From: Actinomycetes bacterium | GTDB lineage: Bacteria > Actinomycetota > Acidimicrobiia > Acidimicrobiales > Bog-793 | NCBI GenBank assembly: GCA_021785095.1 | Contig: JAJYGM010000655.1 | Coordinates: 1 to 19,873 of the forward strand | DNA: 19,873 nucleotides | Direction: 5' to 3' | In this document: in pieces, positions 14,477 to 19,873 of the stretch | Layout: every line of letters begins with the position of its first letter | Position numbering within the stretch: the stretch's first letter is position 1 | Translations under genes and position numbers: made by a program | The notes under the pieces: generated by a model | The model's database searches: none | What the model saw: only the letters and a program-made list of their open reading frames with translations | What the model was told of the DNA's origin: nothing

Positions 14477-17400
14477 TCAGGCTGAGATGGTCTCGGCCGT
14501 CCTGACAGCTGCAACGCGATCCAGCCAGGGACGCGCCTCGAGCCGCTCGAAGATCTCCCGGGCCTCGGACAGGCCGGTACCCGCTTCAGATGCTCGACCC
14601 AGCGTGACGAGGAGCTCTGCCTGCTCGAGCAACGTGACCGCGAGCCAAAACGGCGCGGGACGCTCCCTGAAGGTGGCGATGGCCGAAGAGAAGTGCTGCT
14701 CGCCCGCCGCGCCGGCGAGCTTCGCGCGGAAGCGGGCCACCTGGGCGCGCAGGTACGGAGTCGTCTCACCGGCCTGAAGGCTCTCCAGCTCCGCGAGCAG
14801 TCGCTCACCTCCTTCTCTGTCGACCACGCATGCCGCCTCCATCTCCTCGACAAGGGCCGACTTCATCACGAATGCCGACCGGAGGCCGAGCTCGGGCCTC
14901 ACCTGCGTTGCCGCCCGGGCGGAGGCGAGTGCCTCGCCGTATCGCCCCTCCCCACGCAGCAGCGTCGCTCTGGCCCAGGAAAAGTGGGCGCGCGACTGGA
15001 TATCCTCCGACTGCCCGGACGGCGAGCAGGCCTCGAGCAACGCGCGTGCGTCATCGAGCTTGCCTCGCTCCACGTGGATGCTCACGGCAGGAAGGAGGCG
15101 GGCTGCAATCGCGATCGGGACGCCGCCGCTCAGTGCCTCATCGACCCGCTGGAGCGCCTCGTCCCATTGGCCGAACTGGATCAACGAGGCGGTCGCCTGG
15201 CACAAGAGGAGCTGTTCCGAGGCTCGATCGCCTGCTCGGCGAGCGAGCTCGATAGCCTCCGAAGCCGTGTCGAGTGCCTCGGCGTGACGGTCTTGGCCTT
15301 CGAAAAGCGAGGCAAGGTTGTTGTAGGCACGCAGTGCGGCACCTGTTAGATCGTGGTCGAGGGCCACCTTCAGGGCGTGGGTCAAGAGGACGGTCGCCTC
15401 CTCGATCCGGTCGTGGAACGCGAGCAGCACCGCCTTCGAATTGAGGCTCTGCGAAAGCTCCTCCGACAGGAGGAACCTCTCGGCGAGGGAGAGTGCGAAC
15501 TCGAGGCGGGCGGCGGCGAGCTCGTGCGTTCCCGCGAAGAGGTGCAAGCGACCGAGCTGTGAGGCGAGAGTGGCGAGATCCGCGTCGTGCTCACCGTCTA
15601 CCAGTAGCGAGAACGCCCTCTCCATCCGCTCGATGCCTTGCTCGAGCCTCTGGTCGATGTAGTCGACCTCCCCCAGCAGGGCGGACACCCGGGCGCTTGC
15701 GTGCGTGTCCCCGATCGAATCGAGGAGTGCGATGGCCTGCTCGAAGTGCGCCCTCGCGTCCTCTCCTCTCCTTCCGAGGAGGGCCATCCGCCCGGCCCTC
15801 TCGTGGAGAGCACTTTGCTCGGCAACGTCGTCGGTGAGCTCGAGCGCCTGCTCGAAGTAGCGCTGCGCTCCGACCGCGGCGGCGAGGGCGGCCGCGCGCT
15901 CGCCAGCACGGATGGTCATCTCGAGTGCCTTCGCCCGCACTTGCTCAGCATCCGGTGCGCCCGGGGCCAGCCGGTACGCCTCCAGATAGTGGGAGGCGAC
16001 CACCTCCACGATCTCGACGTCCTCGCTCCCCCAGGTGGAGAGCAGGTAGGCGGCGACCGCGAGGTGCTTGTCCTTCCTGTCACGCTTGGACAGCGACTCG
16101 TAGGTCACCGTTCGGACCAGGTCCTGCAGGAACGCATACTGACCGCGGTCCGCCGCGCGGGGGTCGGACTGGACTGTGATCACCTCCTTGCGCACGAGCG
16201 ACCACATCATGTCGTCGATGGACTCGTTGGGGATCCCGAGCAACGCCGAGAGCGACTCCTTGCTGAAGGCCTTGCCGATGACAGCCGCTTGCTGCAGCAG
16301 AGAGCGTTCCTCCGCCGACAGCCCGTCCAGCCGGGCGGTGATGAGAGCCTGCAGCGTCACTGGCACGTCGAGTGTGTCGAGCGGGCCTGAAGGGCGGTAG
16401 CTCGCGCCCTCACGGACGAGCAGGCCTCGGTCGATGAGCATCCGGACCGTTTCGACCGCATAGAGAGGGACGCCCTCCGAATGCGTGAGGACGCGTTCGG
16501 TGACGTCGTTCGCCAACCCGGGGACCAGCCCTGTGACGAGATCGTGCATGGCCGCCGGCGACAACGGATCGAGGTAGATCGAGGTGAAGCTGCGCCGCCC
16601 GGCGCCCCAGGTGGACCGGCGATCGAGCAGTTCGGGCCGGGAAAGCGTGAGGACGAAGATGCTGTGGCTGCGGGACCAGTCGAGCAGGTACTCGATGAAG
16701 TCGAGGAGCGAGGCATCGGCCCACTGCATGTCCTCGAACGACAGGACCACCGGGCGCGCCTCGGCCATGCGCTCGAAGAAGAGGCGCCAAGCGGCGAAGA
16801 GGTCCTCCTTGTCGCGTGCGCTCCTCTCCTCGACGCCTATCAGGTGGGCAAGGCGCGGCTCGACCCAGCGTTGCTCTTCCGGCTGAGGAACGTGAGCCTC
16901 GACCGCTGCATGGAGCTTCTCTGCCGAGGCGGCCGCGTCCTCACCCTCGATGATGCCGGCACGTCCGCGGACCATCTCGGCAAGTGCCCAGTAGGCGACT
17001 CCCTCCCCGTAGGAGAGGCAGCGGCCCCGGTGCCAGAGGAACTCGCCCGACAGGCCATCGATGTACTTGTAGAACTCCCAAGCGAGACGGCTCTTCCCGA
17101 TGCCGGCGATGCCCGTCACGGAGACGAGGTGGGCGCGCCGCTCCTCTGCTGACGCGTGGAAGAGGTCCTTCACGAGCCTGAGCTCGCGGTCGCGCCCCAC
17201 GAACGGCGCCTCCAGCCCCTCCGACCTGAGCGCACCTCTGACGCCGGCGACGACCCGCATGGCCTGGTAGAGCTGGACTCTCTTGGCCTTGCCCTTCAAC
17301 TCGTGGACGCCACCGTCGGTGTAGACGATGGCAGCGTCGGTGGCCCGTTTCGTCGTTTCATCGACGTAGCAGCATCCGGCGGGAGCGATCGCTTGGATGC

Positions 17401-18025
17401 GTGCGGCCGTGTTCACCCGGTCGCCGACGACGAGTCCCTCCTCCGGGTTGTCGATCGTCGCCGCCGTGCCGGTGACGATCCCGACTCGGGCGGCGATGTC
17501 GGCACTTGTCCGCTCGGCGCCGTAGGAGGCCACGTCGGCCGCGAGGTCGAGGCCTGCTCGGACGGCACGTTCCGCGTCGTCCTCGCGGGCGATCGGCACA
17601 CCCCAGACGGCCATGACGGCATCCCCGATGAACTTCTCGATCACGCCGCCGTACCGGGAGACGGTCGATCGGGCGAGGTCGAAGTAGCCGGACAGGAGGT
17701 CGCGCACCTCTTCCGGATCCTTCGACTCGGCGAGGGGCGTGAAGCCTACGAGATCGCAGAAGAGAACCGACACCTGGCGCAGCTCCGTCGAACCTGCAGC
17801 GACCCTCGACGGGACGCCCTCGTTCCCCGCCGTCCCCTGCTGCACAGGAGCGCCAGGAGCGGAACCGTTGGTGCTGACCACCGCCGCGCCGCAGTACCCA
17901 CAGAAACGGTTGCCGCTCGGGACCTCGTTGCCACAAGAGGCGCAAGCCGTCGCAAGCGGCGAACCACAGGAGCCGCAGAAGCGCATCCCGTCGGGGTTCT
18001 CCAGCGAGCACGATGGGCATTGCAT
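14477..18025 (-). CDS. Class III adenylate/guanylate cyclase-STAND ATPase-TPR signalling protein (1182 aa)
   Basis: This is a multidomain cytoplasmic signalling protein. Residues 3-45 form two zinc ribbons (C3/C6/C17/C20 and C28/C31/C42/C45). Residues about 83-258 form a class III cyclase domain: metal Asp91 in FCDLVGFT, Lys131 and metal Asp135 in EKFIGDAVMAVWG, and the transition-state Asn205/Arg209 in VGDRVNTAARI, so catalysis looks intact. Residues about 273-640 form an AAA_16-type STAND ATPase with Walker A GIAGIGKS at 305-312, Walker B VVLSFED at 426-432 and a following QWAD. From about 700 to the end are degenerate TPR-like helical repeats that would bind a partner. The ATG at 18025 has a strong GGAGGT six bases upstream; a longer reading adds 94 residues of Arg/Ser-rich sequence and is rejected. 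Such proteins are thought to convert ligand binding into cAMP production; the ligand is unknown. It stands alone after a 296-base gap. Confidence 0.93.
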   Translation of the reverse strand: MQCPSCSLENPDGMRFCGSCGSPLATACASCGNEVPSGNRFCGYCGAAVVSTNGSAPGAPVQQGTAGNEGVPSRVAAGSTELRQVSVLFCDLVGFTPLAESKDPEEVRDLLSGYFDLARSTVSRYGGVIEKFIGDAVMAVWGVPIAREDDAERAVRAGLDLAADVASYGAERTSADIAARVGIVTGTAATIDNPEEGLVVGDRVNTAARIQAIAPAGCCYVDETTKRATDAAIVYTDGGVHELKGKAKRVQLYQAMRVVAGVRGALRSEGLEAPFVGRDRELRLVKDLFHASAEERRAHLVSVTGIAGIGKSRLAWEFYKYIDGLSGEFLWHRGRCLSYGEGVAYWALAEMVRGRAGIIEGEDAAASAEKLHAAVEAHVPQPEEQRWVEPRLAHLIGVEERSARDKEDLFAAWRLFFERMAEARPVVLSFEDMQWADASLLDFIEYLLDWSRSHSIFVLTLSRPELLDRRSTWGAGRRSFTSIYLDPLSPAAMHDLVTGLVPGLANDVTERVLTHSEGVPLYAVETVRMLIDRGLLVREGASYRPSGPLDTLDVPVTLQALITARLDGLSAEERSLLQQAAVIGKAFSKESLSALLGIPNESIDDMMWSLVRKEVITVQSDPRAADRGQYAFLQDLVRTVTYESLSKRDRKDKHLAVAAYLLSTWGSEDVEIVEVVASHYLEAYRLAPGAPDAEQVRAKALEMTIRAGERAAALAAAVGAQRYFEQALELTDDVAEQSALHERAGRMALLGRRGEDARAHFEQAIALLDSIGDTHASARVSALLGEVDYIDQRLEQGIERMERAFSLLVDGEHDADLATLASQLGRLHLFAGTHELAAARLEFALSLAERFLLSEELSQSLNSKAVLLAFHDRIEEATVLLTHALKVALDHDLTGAALRAYNNLASLFEGQDRHAEALDTASEAIELARRAGDRASEQLLLCQATASLIQFGQWDEALQRVDEALSGGVPIAIAARLLPAVSIHVERGKLDDARALLEACSPSGQSEDIQSRAHFSWARATLLRGEGRYGEALASARAATQVRPELGLRSAFVMKSALVEEMEAACVVDREGGERLLAELESLQAGETTPYLRAQVARFRAKLAGAAGEQHFSSAIATFRERPAPFWLAVTLLEQAELLVTLGRASEAGTGLSEAREIFERLEARPWLDRVAAVRTAETISA

Positions 18026-18031
18026 GCGGCT

Positions 18032-18037
18032 ACCTCC
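18032..18037 (-). promoter_or_regulatory. Strong ribosome binding site for the cyclase-ATPase gene
   Basis: On the - strand GGAGGT sits six bases before the ATG at 18025. It fixes that start over the upstream in-frame extension and places the first zinc ribbon at the very N-terminus. Confidence 0.8.
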
Positions 18038-18125
18038 GATGGCCTCAGCAGGAAGACTACGACGTTGACGAGGTGAAGGATGGCCTCGGATACCTCGGCT
18101 ACCCCGGCCGCGAGGCCGCCGGCGA

Positions 18126-18290
18126 GTGCTTCGCGACCGCATGTTCGTGCGCCCGGTGCCGAAGACGGACGAGCTCAGCTGGAGCTGGTCCCACGTGCTC
18201 GCCCTCGAGCACTTCGGTGGCTCCCCGGCTGCGGTGAGGCCCCAGACCGCGCCTCGAGACACGGTCAGCCGGGTCATTGGGCACAACGCC
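18126..18290 (+). pseudogene. Decayed fragment of an IS21-type (IstA-like) transposase
   Basis: In the + frame from 18126, codons give MFVRPVPKTDELSWSWSHVL then ALEHFGGSPAAVRPQTAP. The IS21 family transposase I know reads FVRPV..MD...W..SHV.AFEFFGG.PA..VPDNL at the same place, so the order and spacing match well. The conserved catalytic Asp of PDNL is missing (PQTAP). The frame meets a TGA at 18066 on the left and runs into the antisense of the neighbouring gene on the right. It covers roughly 50 residues of a ~500-residue protein, so it is a relic at best. Recognition is from memory and needs a database search. Confidence 0.5.
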
Positions 18291-18321
18291 TCTACGCGCC
18301 GGGCCATGCCCGCAGCGAGAG

Positions 18322-19686
18322 CTACCCCTGGAGGATCGCGGACTCAGCCGTCGGCGAGGACCCCTCGGCTGGGAAGTAGTCACCCGACACAGGATCCTGG
18401 CAATAAGAGATTGGAGGTGGCTGACCAGACGCGATGCGAGCGAGAGCGGCGAGGAAGCGTTCCACATCAGCCTCGCTGGTGTTGATTCCTCCGCTCGCGC
18501 GCACCGCACCAGGCATGTTCCTCCGGTCCTTACGCCGCACCTCCTCGCGGTAGACGGCGACGGCATCAGAGCTGAGGCCCAGCAGTCGCGTCAGATAGGG
18601 ATGCGCGCAGAAACAGCCGTGACGCACTCCGATTCCCTCTTCTGCGGCGAGACGCGCCGCGACAAGGGCGTGCGGAACCCCCTGCACAGTGAAGGTGGCG
18701 ACGGGCAGCGTCTCGACATCGAGAGGTGGGCCGAGGAGGCGCACCCCCTCGATCTTCATCACCCCGCCTCGCAGAAGCTGGGCGATGTGCCGGTCGTGTT
18801 CCACGACCGCCTCGAAGGTGATCTCCAAAAGCGCGTCGATCGCAGCATGAAGCGCTATCGCGCCGACGACATTGGGAGAGCCGGCCTCCTCGCGCTCGGG
18901 AGGCTCATTCCAGACGACCTCGTCCAGACCGACCAGATCGACTGCGCCGCCTCCAGCAAGGAAGGGATCGCCTTCGTCGAAGGTCTCGTGGGGCCCGATG
19001 AGTACACCCGCGCCGAAGGGTGCGTACATCTTGTGCCCGCTCCAGGTGATGTAGTCCACTTCTGGGGGAAGGGGCCGGTGAGGGGCGAGCTGGGCGGCGT
19101 CGAGCACAACCGGGACGCCGCGCTCATGAGCGGCCCGTGTGATCTCCTCCAAGGGGGGCATCCACCCGGTGATGTTCGATGCGCCGGTCAGCGCGAGCAG
19201 GCGCGGTCGCGGATGCGCGTCCAAGGCCGCGACGACGTCGCTGGCAGCAAAGGTCCCGTCCGAGTCGCACTCGACATAGCGGCAAGAAGCAGCCCTTCGC
19301 CAGGGGAGAAGGTTGGCGTGATGCTCGACGACTGTTGTCAAGACCACGTCGCTCCTCTCAAGGCGACCGAGTCGGTAGACGAGGTGGTTGATCGCCTCGG
19401 TCGTGTTGCGACAGAAGATCGCCACGTCGTTCGCCGACTCACGCCCGGCAAAGGCGAGCACGGCTGACCGCGCCTGTTCGAAGGCTTCCGTTGCAAACTG
19501 CGACTTCTGCCCGGCACCGCGGTGCACGCTCGAGTACCACGGCACGAAATTGCCGACCCGCTCAACTACCGCCGGCAGCGCCGCGGTGGATGCGGCGGCG
19601 TCGAGTGAGAGGTACGGACGCTCCGATCCGTCCACGAGGCGCACGACGATGTCGTCGCCGGCGAGGTGAACCGGTAGCTGTGTCAT
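18322..19686 (-). CDS. Class V aminotransferase, cysteine-desulfurase (SufS/Csd)-like (454 aa)
   Basis: This is a PLP enzyme of fold type I, class V. Seen: HHAN at 122-125 with the ring-stacking His, VVLDAAQ at 194-200 with Asp196 that pairs with the PLP nitrogen, WSGHKMYAPFGAG with the PLP Lys219, and RHGCFCAHPY at 355-364 whose Cys360 aligns with the catalytic Cys of group II desulfurases (RxGxxCA). RASGGINTSEADVERFL at 396-412 is the usual C-terminal motif. The likely reaction is Cys to Ala with sulfur transferred to a carrier, but related aminotransferases and lyases share the fold. The last ~36 residues (from about 419) are a Pro/Ser-rich tail beyond the family norm. No SUF or tRNA-thiolation gene neighbours it. 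I chose the ATG at 19686; its ribosome binding site is weak (ggcgga), and it overlaps a possible upstream small ORF by ATGA. Confidence 0.85.
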   Translation of the reverse strand: MTQLPVHLAGDDIVVRLVDGSERPYLSLDAAASTAALPAVVERVGNFVPWYSSVHRGAGQKSQFATEAFEQARSAVLAFAGRESANDVAIFCRNTTEAINHLVYRLGRLERSDVVLTTVVEHHANLLPWRRAASCRYVECDSDGTFAASDVVAALDAHPRPRLLALTGASNITGWMPPLEEITRAAHERGVPVVLDAAQLAPHRPLPPEVDYITWSGHKMYAPFGAGVLIGPHETFDEGDPFLAGGGAVDLVGLDEVVWNEPPEREEAGSPNVVGAIALHAAIDALLEITFEAVVEHDRHIAQLLRGGVMKIEGVRLLGPPLDVETLPVATFTVQGVPHALVAARLAAEEGIGVRHGCFCAHPYLTRLLGLSSDAVAVYREEVRRKDRRNMPGAVRASGGINTSEADVERFLAALARIASGQPPPISYCQDPVSGDYFPAEGSSPTAESAILQG

Positions 19687-19787
19687 CGGAGTCCGCCTGC
19701 CAGTTGAGCAAGTCGAGGACGACGCGGGAGGGGCCGGACTCGGAACTCAGCTGGCATGGGCGACGCCGGGGTGTTGGCGTGCAACAT
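19683..19787 (-). CDS. Possible 34-residue leader ORF before the aminotransferase
   Basis: A short ORF on the - strand begins at the ATG at 19787 (MLHANTPASPMPAEFRVRPL...) and ends in QLAGGLR with its TGA overlapping the aminotransferase ATG as ATGA. A perfect AGGAGG lies just upstream but only 3 bases from the ATG, closer than optimal. It has six arginines, no cysteines and no membrane segment, so it does not resemble the Cys-rich leader peptides of sulfur-gene attenuators. It could couple translation to the downstream gene, whose own ribosome binding site is weak. It may be chance. Confidence 0.35.
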   Translation of the reverse strand: MLHANTPASPMPAEFRVRPLPRRPRLAQLAGGLR

Positions 19788-19790
19788 GGG

Positions 19791-19796
19791 CCTCCT
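19791..19796 (-). promoter_or_regulatory. AGGAGG ribosome binding site of the possible leader ORF
   Basis: The full anti-Shine-Dalgarno match AGGAGG on the - strand lies upstream of a short ORF rather than of a long gene; the aminotransferase ATG is about 104 bases further on. Confidence 0.45.
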
Positions 19797-19855
19797 CTCT
19801 ACAGTCGTCTCGGGCGCTCACCGCGAGAGCTCTTGGCCTACTTTCCCAAGCCGCC

Positions 19856-19873
19856 GCCTGGCCATGGCCAGGC
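19856..19873. repeat. Perfect 18-bp palindrome at the window edge
   Basis: GCCTGGCCATGGCCAGGC equals its own reverse complement over all 18 bases and touches the window end, so it could be longer. It lies about 70 bases upstream of the possible leader ORF, a place where an operator would sit; it could also be part of a hairpin of a neighbouring gene. The bases between it and 19797 show no gene I can support. Confidence 0.6.

Noticed and set aside
18026..18307. N-terminal extension of the cyclase protein by 94 residues
   Set aside because: The strong GGAGGT before the ATG at 18025 and the zinc ribbon beginning at once after it fix the shorter start.
18099..18566. 155-codon - strand frame covering the gap upstream of the cyclase gene
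   Set aside because: Half of it overlaps the aminotransferase in another frame, and it is Arg/Ser/Pro-rich without motifs.
18277..19467. 396-codon + strand frame opposite the aminotransferase
   Set aside because: It has no recognisable domain and is antisense to a gene with intact PLP and catalytic-loop motifs.

Overview
The window is very GC-rich, densely coding DNA that starts genes with ATG or GTG and often joins them by 4-base stop/start overlaps. The protein families (cell-wall-type beta repeats ending in GYF, a zinc-ribbon/cyclase/STAND-ATPase/TPR regulator, a Glyoxalase_6-like VOC protein, a SufS-like aminotransferase) point to an actinobacterium, possibly Acidimicrobiia-like. That assignment is inference from protein style; there is no rRNA or other marker gene in the window.

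Left half (1-10198, + strand): a run of four exported or membrane-anchored proteins, each joined to the next by a 4-base overlap (GTGA, ATGA, ATGA), so almost certainly one operon. They are: the C-terminal part of a protein made of about 130-residue beta repeats; a 2108-residue secreted protein with Big_1-like Ig domains, three C-terminal IPT/TIG domains and nine copies of a roughly 70-residue module, several inserted inside the Big_1 domains; and two paralogous single-anchor membrane proteins of unknown family. I read this as a cell-surface adhesion or envelope system. It is the most likely undescribed system here.

Middle (10199-13867, - strand): after an intergenic hairpin lies a divergently oriented envelope-polysaccharide cluster, in transcription order: a possible 43-codon small ORF, a GT2 glycosyltransferase, a methyltransferase-GT2 fusion with a C-terminal coiled coil, and a small single-pass membrane protein of unknown function. 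Their overlaps or short spacings suggest one operon. The surface operon and the glycan operon converge on the hairpin and could jointly build the cell envelope, but this is inferred from proximity only.

Right part (14019-19873): a short VOC/glyoxalase-fold protein (+ strand) converges with a large class III cyclase/ATPase/TPR signalling protein (- strand). Upstream of the cyclase gene lies a 296-base gap containing what looks like a decayed IS21-type transposase fragment, then a cysteine-desulfurase-like aminotransferase (- strand) preceded by a possible 34-codon leader ORF. A perfect 18-bp palindrome sits at the extreme right edge. I see no tRNA, rRNA, CRISPR array or intact mobile element.
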